DNA from: a virus
Reading direction: 5' to 3' (one strand)
IMG/VR virus record: IMGVR_UViG_3300044846_001439
Coordinates: 1-35,703 of that record
DNA: 35,703 nucleotides
This document shows, piece after piece, positions 1 to 7,341 of the stretch (within the stretch, counting starts at the first letter, position 1; each line of letters begins with the position of its first letter). The notes under the pieces were generated by a model, which saw only the letters and a list, made by a program, of their open reading frames with translations, did not search any database and had not been told where the DNA came from. The translations under genes were made by a program, and so were the position numbers.

Positions 1-59
1 ACTACCGCCTTCTCTTGATCCTCCCCAAAATAAATTTTTTGGGTTCGTTTTCTCGGCAT
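1..59 (-). CDS. N-terminus of probable phage RNA polymerase sigma factor (gp55-like), truncated by window edge
   Basis: Reading the minus strand from 59, an ATG overlaps the TAA stop of the upstream glycosyltransferase gene (TAATG). It opens a frame of 19 complete codons that leaves the window. The visible peptide is basic and then reads KIYFGEDQEKAV, which resembles the first residues of some phage late sigma factors that start with a basic stretch followed by a YF..E.E.A(I/V) helix. Only about 20 residues are visible, so the family call is tentative. The overlap shows translational coupling to the operon upstream. A late sigma factor here would fit the recurrent TATTTATA element found throughout the window, but that link is inference. 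Confidence 0.42.
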   Translation of the reverse strand, partial: MPRKRTQKIYFGEDQEKAV

Positions 60-838
60 TAAGCTGGTTGATAATTTACATCTCGTTTATTTTTAAAGAA
101 AAACTCTTTCTTTGCTGTGTCCAACCAAAATTTAACTTCATTTTCAGATAATATCATTTTTTCATCATTTTTGTATTTCCAAAATAATGAATCTTCTCTT
201 AAATTTACGTGTTGATATCCTGCCTTTGGTACCGTCATTATTCTAACTCCATTATGTGTTAATCTCAATAAGAATTCATAAATAAATGTTAATTTAATGT
301 TTTCTTTAAATTTACCATTGTCTTTAATCACTTGTGTTTTGAATAATCCACCACTTGTTTGATAGTTTTGAAAATCTAATAGCACCTCGTTATCGATAAA
401 ACCTTGCATATCGGTAAACCCATAAGCCCAAGCAGATTCGTTAGTATAGTTGATAAACTTACCCTCTACGTTGATGTCTTTTACTATTGGTAAAAATACC
501 GAAACGTCGGTAAAGACTTTACTGTATTCGTTCATTGATTTTAACCAAATTGGTTTAAATTCATCATCAACTTCTAAAATTGTAAACCATTCGGTGTCAC
601 AATTGTCGATACCTAAATTTACTTGTGAACAAAAATCAGTTTCACCTTTATTTTCAATAATATTAATTTCTAATTTATTTGATAAATCTTTTAGTTCTTT
701 TTTTAATGATGTTGGGCAAACAATAGAAACTTTTACATCATTATGAAAGTCTTCAATTGACGATAGGGAGTTGTTTAACATTTCCTTATAATCATCGGAT
801 AAGGTATGAATTGGTAAAATTACTGTTATATTTTTCAT
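59..838 (-). CDS. Glycosyltransferase, GT2-like (GT-A fold)
   Basis: The 259-aa product begins with a beta-strand typical of GT2 enzymes (ITVILPIH), followed by a loop and helix (LNNSLSSIEDF). Near residues 86-93 it has an acidic motif after a hydrophobic strand (FTILEVDDEF) in the place of the nucleotide-sugar and metal-binding DxD. This suggests transfer of a sugar from an activated donor to an unknown acceptor such as modified DNA, a virion protein or a host surface glycan. The start codon overlaps the stop of the next glycosyltransferase gene (835-1902) by 4 nt, and its own stop overlaps the sigma-like start, so it is the middle of a coupled operon. Family level is fairly secure; donor and acceptor cannot be read from the sequence. 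Confidence 0.68.
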   Translation of the reverse strand: MKNITVILPIHTLSDDYKEMLNNSLSSIEDFHNDVKVSIVCPTSLKKELKDLSNKLEINIIENKGETDFCSQVNLGIDNCDTEWFTILEVDDEFKPIWLKSMNEYSKVFTDVSVFLPIVKDINVEGKFINYTNESAWAYGFTDMQGFIDNEVLLDFQNYQTSGGLFKTQVIKDNGKFKENIKLTFIYEFLLRLTHNGVRIMTVPKAGYQHVNLREDSLFWKYKNDEKMILSENEVKFWLDTAKKEFFFKNKRDVNYQPA

Positions 839-1902
839 GCTGTAGTTTCTTCTTCTTTTAATTTATTAAGTGCATTCTCGATAGATTCCACTCTTTTATT
901 TATTAGTGATTTGAAAATTGATACTATATTATTTTTTGTTATTTCAGTATCATATGGTAATAAAGTTTCTTTCATTTTTTCCTTAACTTCATCACTCAAC
1001 TCTACTCCTTCAACCCAAGCAATAACGTAAGTTGCCAAAATTTCCACTAACTTATTGGTATCATATGTCCACATTCCATTCTCATCTAACCATTCAGGTT
1101 CAATGTTTGGTATTTTACCTACAACGGGTACTCCACATTTCATTGATTCTAATGGGAATGTACCAAAGGTTGATTCATCATCTACCCAAACAGAAACCAT
1201 ACATTCTTTTAAAGCGGTTGCAAATTCATCATAAGATAATTGAACCATATCTTTAAATGTTATCCAACGTAATTGTGGATATTTTAAATAAAATTCAGAT
1301 ATAATTCTTCTATGGATTAATCTGTCTCTTGTACTAATAGCAATGAATGGTTTTAACGGTAACGATATTGGTTTAAAGTTTTCACCAATGATTGGAGGTA
1401 TAACAAAAACTAAAGACTCTGGAAATATATCTAAAATATATTTTTTAGTTTCTTCTGTTGTTGTAATAACTCTATCAAAACCGTAATCACTCCAACGACT
1501 ACCAATTGGTAAATTTTCAAAAATGTAATCTTTTTGTTGTATCAACATTACTTTTACACATTTAACACCGGATAGTTGTTCTAATGCGTTTGAATAATAT
1601 TCAGGTACTACAAGTACATCGTCTATTTTTATTTCTACCTTATCTTCTTTGATAGTAACAACACTTAATTCATCATATGTGTTACCCAACCAATTACTAA
1701 CACCGGTATAGTTTTTATCCTCCACCAATATTTTAACATTGTAATCATTTTGTTTCAATGTTAATGCCATATCATAGATATGTTTTACTGATGCTCTTGC
1801 GTTATTTCTTGTGTCATATGTTAAAAAATATATGACATTTTCTTTTGTTGCGAGTCTTCCTAATGAGGACTCTAATTTTTCAATGTTTTCTTTATTACTC
1901 AT
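835..1902 (-). CDS. Glycosyltransferase, GT4/GT1-like (GT-B fold)
   Basis: The 355-aa protein has two Rossmann-like halves. The C-terminal half carries the donor-binding signature STFGTFPLESMKCGVPVV at roughly residues 254-271, typical of GT4-like retaining enzymes. In the usual E-x7-E pair the second Glu is present, but the first position is Ser, with a Glu one residue earlier. The N-terminal half contains an ARASVKHIYDMALTL helix, which fits the acceptor-domain helix of the family. The gene overlaps both neighbours by a few bases (835-838 and 1895-1902), so the two glycosyltransferases are co-translated and may act on the same glycan. Its target is unknown. Confidence 0.75.
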   Translation of the reverse strand: MSNKENIEKLESSLGRLATKENVIYFLTYDTRNNARASVKHIYDMALTLKQNDYNVKILVEDKNYTGVSNWLGNTYDELSVVTIKEDKVEIKIDDVLVVPEYYSNALEQLSGVKCVKVMLIQQKDYIFENLPIGSRWSDYGFDRVITTTEETKKYILDIFPESLVFVIPPIIGENFKPISLPLKPFIAISTRDRLIHRRIISEFYLKYPQLRWITFKDMVQLSYDEFATALKECMVSVWVDDESTFGTFPLESMKCGVPVVGKIPNIEPEWLDENGMWTYDTNKLVEILATYVIAWVEGVELSDEVKEKMKETLLPYDTEITKNNIVSIFKSLINKRVESIENALNKLKEEETTA

Positions 1903-2185
1903 CGTCTTCGTTTAATTCTTCGATTAAGATTTTATATTTTATTAGGGTGTTAAATGCCAATTTAAATGATGTGGTAGTTGAGTTTTGTGCAAATGCACCC
2001 ATTTCTTCGTCAACATCGTCTACCTCACCTAAGATTCTTTCTAAACACATTTTAATAATTTCATATTTAAAAATGTTTATTTCTAAAGTATCTTCTTCTT
2101 CAGTTTTTATTTTGTTTCCTGTTCTACATTTTTCTGTGATTCCGTCAAGGTCAATGTAGTAGTATTTTCCGAAAATTTCGACCAT
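1895..2185 (-). CDS. Small protein of unknown function overlapping the HAD-like gene
   Basis: This 96-aa acidic product opens with GKYYYIDLDGI and has a predicted helical middle and C-terminus rich in Glu and Leu. No family is recognised. The ATG at 2185 lies 79 nt inside the upstream gene (2107-2757) in another frame, and the stop overlaps the start of the downstream glycosyltransferase by 8 nt. The frame is open throughout and fits the operon's spacing, so it is probably real, but the first ~25 codons are in a dual-coding stretch and the start could be later. A role alongside the glycosyltransferases is only guilt by association. Confidence 0.55.
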   Translation of the reverse strand: MVEIFGKYYYIDLDGITEKCRTGNKIKTEEEDTLEINIFKYEIIKMCLERILGEVDDVDEEMGAFAQNSTTTSFKLAFNTLIKYKILIEELNEDDE

Positions 2186-2757
2186 GGTTCTTGTATTTCA
2201 GTTAATTTAGTTATTTCTTTTGTATAAGTAAAGTGTCCGTTATATTTGGTACTGAACTTTATACCTGTTTTATTTTCAGGACATAAGTCTAAAATTTTCT
2301 TATTGTCCGTTACCCATGCATCACATAAACCCCAATTGTGATTAATGTCTTCAGTCTTTATGAATTTTATGTTATTACCAAGAAACCCATTTTTTGATAA
2401 AAAGAATAAAGTCGCCGGTTTAGATTTACCCAATTCATTTAAACCAACTAATGTAAAATTATGTTCTTTATTATCGAACAATAATCTATGTAAGTCTGTA
2501 AATGTTGTTGAATAACTTAACCCTGCGTGACCAAATATTTCAATGGGGTATTCCATAAAAAGAAAAAAGTCGAATTCGTCTTGTGATTGAAACCTATAAT
2601 GATTAAATAAATCATCATTTTGAATTGGTTCAACGACACCGTATTCGAACTTATTTTCGTTCTCAAAATCAGATGCCAGATAAGCATCATTATAGTGGTA
2701 GTCAAATTTTTGTATTGTGTTTCTTAAAACACCATCGATGCTAATGAATATTTCCAT
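2107..2757 (-). CDS. HAD-superfamily-like protein lacking the nucleophilic Asp
   Basis: The 216-aa product follows the order of HAD hydrolase motifs. Motif I is at the extreme N-terminus (IFISIDGVLRN), a hydrophobic motif-II strand with a following Lys region is near 100-122 (FTLVGLNELGKSKPATLFFL), and a motif-IV-like acidic site is near 148-152 (WVTDNKKIL). In active HAD enzymes motif I is DxD; here the first Asp, the covalent nucleophile, is Ser6 and only Asp8 remains. The protein may therefore be a non-catalytic member or bind a substrate without turnover. It is the first gene of the operon that leads to the glycosyltransferases. Fold assignment is moderate; loss of phosphatase activity is inferred. 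Confidence 0.5.
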   Translation of the reverse strand: MEIFISIDGVLRNTIQKFDYHYNDAYLASDFENENKFEYGVVEPIQNDDLFNHYRFQSQDEFDFFLFMEYPIEIFGHAGLSYSTTFTDLHRLLFDNKEHNFTLVGLNELGKSKPATLFFLSKNGFLGNNIKFIKTEDINHNWGLCDAWVTDNKKILDLCPENKTGIKFSTKYNGHFTYTKEITKLTEIQEPWSKFSENTTTLTLTESQKNVEQETK

Positions 2758-2794
2758 GTAAGAAATATAACATTATTGAGATTATAAGTAAACC

Positions 2795-3526
2795 CTAATC
2801 GTATCTATTTAGTATTTCACCTATGATTGGATTTCGTACAATATCCTCCATACCAAACTCAAATATTCCAATTCCCTTTACATCGTGTAATCTTTTCTTT
2901 GCATCGAATAAACCTGATTTTGTTTTATCTCTAAACTTATCTGATTGTTCAAGGTCACCCGAAATAAAAAATTTAGAATTAAATCCGATACGAGTTAATA
3001 ATAATTTAATCTGAGATGGAGTGGCATTTTGTGCTTCTTCAAAAACAAGGATAGTATTGTCTACGTTCCAACCTCTCATGTAAGCAAGAGCGGCAACTTC
3101 AATATAACCTTGGTCTTTTAATGTTTCACGAGCCTCTTTACCGATAATCTTATTTAAAAGGTAATATGATGGATAGATGTATGGATCTAATTTCTCTTCT
3201 AAACCCCCTGGAAGTGACCCTAATTTCTCCTCAGCTTCAACTGCTGGTCTTACTATGATAATCTTCTCATACTTGTTAGAATCATCATATAATAGGTCTA
3301 CGGCACGTTTCATTGCTATGTAGGACTTACCCACACCCGCGGGACCGAAACATAATGTGATTTGATTTTCACCAAGTATATTCCAATAGGTTTCTTGGTT
3401 TTTGGTTAGGAACTTTTCTTTTGGACGTTTTATAATTTGTCTAATCTTATCTTTATGAGATATCTTCTTCTCTTCAACAACTACAGGTATTGAGTAGTTT
3501 TTTCCAATCTTAGGTTTTAATGCCAA
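2795..3526 (-). CDS. phoH: PhoH-like P-loop ATPase
   Basis: The 243-aa protein carries Walker A (GPAGVGKS, residues 61-68), the PhoH family signature with VEAEEKLGSLPGGLEEK and LDPY, Walker B in ILVFEEAQNATPSQIK, and the sensor-like SGDLEQSD. PhoH proteins are RNA-associated NTPases, common as auxiliary genes in marine phages; their exact role during infection is unclear. No in-frame ATG precedes the ATPase core: the only start near the expected N-terminus is TTG at 3526, with an in-frame TGA a few codons upstream. A TATTTATA element (3560-3567) lies about 33 nt upstream. Family assignment is very secure. Confidence 0.93.
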   Translation of the reverse strand: MALKPKIGKNYSIPVVVEEKKISHKDKIRQIIKRPKEKFLTKNQETYWNILGENQITLCFGPAGVGKSYIAMKRAVDLLYDDSNKYEKIIIVRPAVEAEEKLGSLPGGLEEKLDPYIYPSYYLLNKIIGKEARETLKDQGYIEVAALAYMRGWNVDNTILVFEEAQNATPSQIKLLLTRIGFNSKFFISGDLEQSDKFRDKTKSGLFDAKKRLHDVKGIGIFEFGMEDIVRNPIIGEILNRYD

Positions 3527-3559
3527 AACTTTAAATTTTAAATTTCAATTCTTATTGTA

Positions 3560-3567
3560 TATAAATA
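3560..3567 (-). promoter_or_regulatory. TATTTATA element upstream of phoH
   Basis: On the minus strand, GATATTTATATAC lies 33 nt before the TTG start of phoH. It matches the recurrent element seen before many genes in the window. Confidence 0.45.
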
Positions 3568-3572
3568 TCTAA

Positions 3573-4172
3573 CTATTGGCCAGTGCTACCAAATCCACCT
3601 GTACCTCTTTCGGTATCAGATAATTCATCAGATTCAACCATTTTAACTTGTGGATAAGGTAAAATAATGATTTGAGCTCCTCTATCACCTATTTTATACT
3701 TAATTGAATCCAGTCCGTTGGTCTTTTTAAATGTTGCTTGAATTTCACCTCTATAACCACTATCAATTACACCAACACAATTTGATAATATTAAATCTTG
3801 GTTTCTAACTGATGAACGTGGGAAAACTAAACCAACAAAATTTTTGGGTATCTCCATTGAAATACCAAATCCGTAGGAAACACTAAAAGATGTATTTTCA
3901 ATTTCTCTTGTGATTGTTAAATCCATTCCCGCATCACCAACTTTAGAATATGATGGTATAACGGCATTGTCACTTAATTTTTTAACTTTAACAACTAATG
4001 AGTTATTAACAATCGGAGTTTCTTGAGTTTCATTTTTAATGTCGGTATTAATTTTATTTAAAACACCGTTTAATTCATTTATAAAATTAAAATCTAAATC
4101 GTCTTCATTAGATAATTCCGTTTCGAATTCTTTTAATTTTTTAATATAATCTTCTATTTCTTCTTTATTCAT
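3573..4172 (-). CDS. dut: dUTP diphosphatase (trimeric dUTPase) with acidic N-terminal extension
   Basis: All five trimeric dUTPase motifs are present in order: AGMDL (81-85), PRSS (118-121), the substrate-binding GVIDSGYRGEI (134-144), GDRGAQIII (162-170), and the C-terminal arm RGTGGFGSTG (189-198). The enzyme hydrolyses dUTP to dUMP and diphosphate, keeping uracil out of replicating phage DNA and supplying dUMP for thymidylate synthesis. The first ~58 residues are an acidic, probably helical extension not found in typical ~150-aa dUTPases; its role is unknown. The start overlaps the stop of the upstream 73-aa gene by 8 nt, so the two are coupled. Confidence 0.93.
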   Translation of the reverse strand: MNKEEIEDYIKKLKEFETELSNEDDLDFNFINELNGVLNKINTDIKNETQETPIVNNSLVVKVKKLSDNAVIPSYSKVGDAGMDLTITREIENTSFSVSYGFGISMEIPKNFVGLVFPRSSVRNQDLILSNCVGVIDSGYRGEIQATFKKTNGLDSIKYKIGDRGAQIIILPYPQVKMVESDELSDTERGTGGFGSTGQ

Positions 4173-4386
4173 TTTTAATTTTTTTATCTAAAATCCATTT
4201 ATCTAATTTCTTAACTCTCTCTTTTAAGTCATTATCTTGTGGTCTTAAACAACACTCGACAAATACATCCGTTACACGTTGTAATTCCTCAAATGTAACT
4301 TGAACACCAACTGTATTAAGGTATTCTAAAGCCATTTTACTTTGCGATTGTCGCATTATCTGTATATCTCTACCGTAGAAATCCAT
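4165..4386 (-). CDS. Small helical protein of unknown function upstream of dut
   Basis: The 73-aa product is predicted to be mostly alpha-helical, with an N-terminal IMRQSQSKMALEYLNTVG segment and a lysine-rich C-terminus (ERVKKLDKWILDKK). No recognised domain. It begins 22 nt after the end of the 77-aa gene and overlaps dut by 8 nt, which supports real translation. Nothing in the sequence assigns a function. Confidence 0.6.
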   Translation of the reverse strand: MDFYGRDIQIMRQSQSKMALEYLNTVGVQVTFEELQRVTDVFVECCLRPQDNDLKERVKKLDKWILDKKIKNE

Positions 4387-4408
4387 AATTCAGTTGGTGT
4401 GTTTGTTA

Positions 4409-4642
4409 TTAACCCTTGTAATATTCCGGTGTGTTCTTTTTGTCGATTACACATTCAATCGCCATTTTCGCAACTGAAATACTTTCGCTTGTTCGAACAT
4501 CCCCCGATCTATATTTTGAGGCAACAATCGTTGCTTCTTCAACAGTTTCCGCCTCAATGACGTACTTTAATTTTTGTAGACGTGGATTACCTTCTCTGTC
4601 CATTTGTTCGGTTTCATAACCGATAGTTACTAAATAATGCAT
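4409..4642 (-). CDS. Small protein resembling DUF4494-type proteins
   Basis: The 77-aa product has a beta-rich start (YLVTIGYETEQ), a hinge with a charged turn, and a strand-helix unit (LKYVIEAETVEEATIVASKY). This strand-helix pattern is reminiscent of DUF4494-type small proteins from Bacteroidota and their phages, but the resemblance is judged by eye and weak. It is the first gene of the group that runs into the 73-aa gene and dut. No role is known. Confidence 0.55.
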   Translation of the reverse strand: MHYLVTIGYETEQMDREGNPRLQKLKYVIEAETVEEATIVASKYRSGDVRTSESISVAKMAIECVIDKKNTPEYYKG

Positions 4643-4653
4643 ACTTGTTTGTT

Positions 4654-5877
4654 TTATTTGTTTATAATTGATTTGAAAAATTCTACTCTATCTTGACATA
4701 CCTTTTTTAATGAGTATGTATCTTTAACTGTTTCATATAAACGATTACCCATGTCCTCAATCATGTTTGGGTTCTCAATTAATCGTTTCATATGTCTTGC
4801 CCAATCTTTATGATTCTTTTTAGTTCCCACCAATAACGCATTTCCCTTATCGTTAAATTTACCTTCATCTATTGAGGATATTAAATCTATAGTAAATGGA
4901 TCAGTATCACTTGCAATTAATGCTTTTTTATGGAAACCTGCTTCAATGACTTTTAATTGTGATTTATTTGCATTAAATACAGATTCAACCAATGGTGCCA
5001 AAGATATATCAAAAGTATTATAGTTTGTTGCATAACTATTTATTTCTTTTGTCCATCTTCTTCTATATGGTTCGTTTTCATCATCAAATGGAGTTTCCAT
5101 AAACGTACCAAGATATGTCTTATACTCCTCACTTAAGACTTTATAATCGTCAGTAAAGAATTTTTCATATCTAAACCAAACTGTTTCATGTGGTTTAATT
5201 GGTCTATTTCTTCTATTACCTTTCTCATCAATTTCCATAACATTACCTCTTAAATCAAATCCACATAAAACAAATTGAACTTTACCTTTATGTGAATTAT
5301 GTATTGAAGAAATGCCACTTGACATTAATTCTAAATCATGTAAATGAGATGAACCTCCTAACCACCCGAATCTAATTTTATCTGATTTGGTTACGTTCAA
5401 TTTAAATTGTGGTTCTTCATCGTTTACCGCATTTGGAAAAATAATAATGTTTTTAACACCTAACCTTTCTTTAATTGTTTTAGCAAAGATATGGGTTGTT
5501 GTGGAAACATAATCGGCTAATTTAAGTAACTCAATTTTTTTCTCAGCCATTTTAGAAATTTTTATTTGATGGTACATCGGGTGCCTTTGGTCGACAAACC
5601 ATAAATCATCAATGTCCATAATAACTTTAATTCCTTGTTTTTTTAACCATAAAACTCTGTTAACATTATCCTCGTGACTTGTTTGGTGTATAAAACTATG
5701 AAACACAACAATATCGTAGTTTAAAAACGTTTCGTCATCGTTTTCAACATTATATGAAATGTCAACATGAAATTCATCCATGTGATTATCACCAATATAT
5801 TTGTATGGATCCATTATCCTGAATTTACCCACACCATGGGCATCGGACGGAATAGCTAAAATTCTCAATTTTGACAT
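4654..5877 (-). CDS. Glycosyltransferase, GT4-like (GT-B fold)
   Basis: The 407-aa protein shows a glycosyltransferase family 1/4 layout. The N-terminal half has the MDIDDLWF motif (around 90-97) found in many O-antigen or teichoic-type phage and bacterial transferases. The C-terminal half has FGWLGGSSHLHDLELM and a donor-site segment (LAPLVESVFNANKSQLKVIEAGFHKKALIASD region, about 292-323) in which Glu316 could bind the nucleotide sugar. It is the third glycosyltransferase within 6 kb but is not contiguous with the first two. Acceptor unknown. No TATTTATA element is seen immediately upstream. Confidence 0.78.
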   Translation of the reverse strand: MSKLRILAIPSDAHGVGKFRIMDPYKYIGDNHMDEFHVDISYNVENDDETFLNYDIVVFHSFIHQTSHEDNVNRVLWLKKQGIKVIMDIDDLWFVDQRHPMYHQIKISKMAEKKIELLKLADYVSTTTHIFAKTIKERLGVKNIIIFPNAVNDEEPQFKLNVTKSDKIRFGWLGGSSHLHDLELMSSGISSIHNSHKGKVQFVLCGFDLRGNVMEIDEKGNRRNRPIKPHETVWFRYEKFFTDDYKVLSEEYKTYLGTFMETPFDDENEPYRRRWTKEINSYATNYNTFDISLAPLVESVFNANKSQLKVIEAGFHKKALIASDTDPFTIDLISSIDEGKFNDKGNALLVGTKKNHKDWARHMKRLIENPNMIEDMGNRLYETVKDTYSLKKVCQDRVEFFKSIINK

Positions 5878-5928
5878 TATATTACTTTATATGTCTAAAA
5901 TATAACTAAAAAATTTGGAAAAACAAAA

Positions 5929-6507
5929 TTACTTGGCTTTATTTACACCTGTAATTTTACCCTTAAAAATGGAGTCACCAACTTTTAATACTAAATTTTC
6001 ATTTATAGTTGATGTGGTTTGGGCGGTAAGAATTTGATTTAATTTCTCATCCATCACTTTACGTACCGTATTTTCAATAAGAACAGCAATTGCGTTCATA
6101 TCAATATTACCACCAGTGGGTATAGAAGATTGTCTTTGTTGTGGTTGTTGTTTTTTAGTTACAACACCTTCTTGTTCCATTAAACGTTTTGCACCTTTAA
6201 CGAAATCCATATCTAAAGTATCGTTTAAAGATATTTGATTCATTTGAGGGATTGGACTTTCTATCATCGCTCTTTTAATTGCATCAGGTAATTTAGATTG
6301 GTTTATCCTGTCAACTGAAGAAGTACCCATTTGTCTTGTTGGATTTTGTGGTTCTTGATTAGCCAACGAATCGTCTACATTAGAAAAAAGAGCAGCTTCG
6401 TTAATGTTACCTCTTTGATAATCTCCTCCGTCAACTTTATTCATGACCTTTTTAGCTTGTACTAATTTGTGCATCAAATCGTTCGATGATATAACTCCTT
6501 TTGACAT
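5929..6507 (-). CDS. Unknown protein, probable virion or head-assembly component
   Basis: The 192-aa product has a low-complexity Gln/Asn/Pro-rich middle (KKQQPQQRQSS around 118-128), a helical stretch after it (AIAVLIENTVRKVMDEKLNQIL) and a small beta-rich end (LVLKVGDSIFKGKITGVNK). That layout is compatible with an assembly or scaffold-type protein, but no family is recognised. It has its own TATTTATT element 3 nt before the ATG (6511-6518), like several virion genes in the window, which suggests late expression. The role is inferred from context only. Confidence 0.5.
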   Translation of the reverse strand: MSKGVISSNDLMHKLVQAKKVMNKVDGGDYQRGNINEAALFSNVDDSLANQEPQNPTRQMGTSSVDRINQSKLPDAIKRAMIESPIPQMNQISLNDTLDMDFVKGAKRLMEQEGVVTKKQQPQQRQSSIPTGGNIDMNAIAVLIENTVRKVMDEKLNQILTAQTTSTINENLVLKVGDSIFKGKITGVNKAK

Positions 6508-6510
6508 AAT

Positions 6511-6518
6511 AATAAATA
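6511..6518 (-). promoter_or_regulatory. TATTTATT element 3 nt before a start codon
   Basis: Minus-strand ATATTTATTATTATG places the element 3 nt before the start of the 192-aa gene (5929-6507). As a -10-like box it would give a leaderless or nearly leaderless mRNA. Confidence 0.5.
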
Positions 6519-6540
6519 TTTTATATAATAATAATGTTTT

Positions 6541-7338
6541 TTATGAAAACATTAAACTCTTAATTTTTTTAATACTTTCCTGTAATTCTTTATTCTCCTC
6601 ATCCTCAGGGTTTTGTACAGGTTTTTCTTCTGGTTTTGGTTGTGGTAATTCTTTTTCCACTTCTTTTTTGAATCTATCTCTTGTGCCTTGACCTGGTTTG
6701 GTATTACCACCAATCTCTTTTTGTTTGTTAATCCATTCAGATTCTTTCTTTTTATATAATTCTTTTTCAGGATTAACTTTATCTTGTGGTGTTGGTTCAG
6801 GTTTTACTTCTGGTTTTGGTTGAGGTAACTCCGTTGGTTTAACTTGAGGTTTAGGTTTTTCAATAGGTGGTTTAACCGTAGTAGTTGGTTCAACCTTAGG
6901 TTCAGGTTTTTCAATTTCTTTGGTCTTAGGTTGTTTAGTCCAATCAGTTGTTACATATGTTACACTTAATCCACCGTCAGGTCCTTCTTTATAACCTGGT
7001 CTTTTTTCATTAAAAATTTCATCGGTAATTTCAGTACTACTCATCCTACCTAACATAAATGTTCTCCACCCATGTTTTCCAAACCCTTTTTTAGAGGTTG
7101 ATGGGGGTTGTACATATGCTCTCATGACTAAGTTACCCTTTTTACTTAATCCTAACGCAACCGCTTCCGCCTTTACTCTATAACCCGATTTTACACTATC
7201 TTTTTTAGGTGTTTTTGGTCCAGAATAATAAAACGTAATCTTCTTCCTATTTTTGATTGCATCAACAATAGGTTTTGTTTTTGTTGTTTTAAGTATAGAT
7301 TGTTCTTCGATTATGTCGAAGATTATATTATTTAGCAT
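6541..7338 (-). CDS. WYL-like domain protein with Pro/Lys-rich tail
   Basis: The 265-aa protein begins with a short hydrophobic peptide ending in IIEE (residues 9-12). Residues ~23-110 resemble a WYL domain: a helix PIVDAIKNRKKITFYY, a middle strand block (GYRVKAEAVALGLSKKGNLVMRAYV) and a closing strand (WRTFMLGRMSSTEI) matching the family's F..dRI segment. WYL domains sense nucleic acids or nucleotides in bacterial regulators and some defence proteins. No DNA-binding HTH is present. Residues ~140-190 are Pro-Lys-Glu repeats (KPKPQVKP, QPKPEVKPEP) resembling a TonB-like extended linker, followed by a charged helical C-terminus. It sits 3 nt after the 125-aa repeat protein in the same operon. 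WYL similarity is by eye; function unknown. Confidence 0.5.
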   Translation of the reverse strand: MLNNIIFDIIEEQSILKTTKTKPIVDAIKNRKKITFYYSGPKTPKKDSVKSGYRVKAEAVALGLSKKGNLVMRAYVQPPSTSKKGFGKHGWRTFMLGRMSSTEITDEIFNEKRPGYKEGPDGGLSVTYVTTDWTKQPKTKEIEKPEPKVEPTTTVKPPIEKPKPQVKPTELPQPKPEVKPEPTPQDKVNPEKELYKKKESEWINKQKEIGGNTKPGQGTRDRFKKEVEKELPQPKPEEKPVQNPEDEENKELQESIKKIKSLMFS

Positions 7339-7341
7339 AAA

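Noticed and set aside
450-746. Open frames antisense to the glycosyltransferase genes and similar shadows in the tail genes
   Set aside because: They lie wholly inside strongly supported genes on the other strand or frame and have no recognisable domain or start signals.
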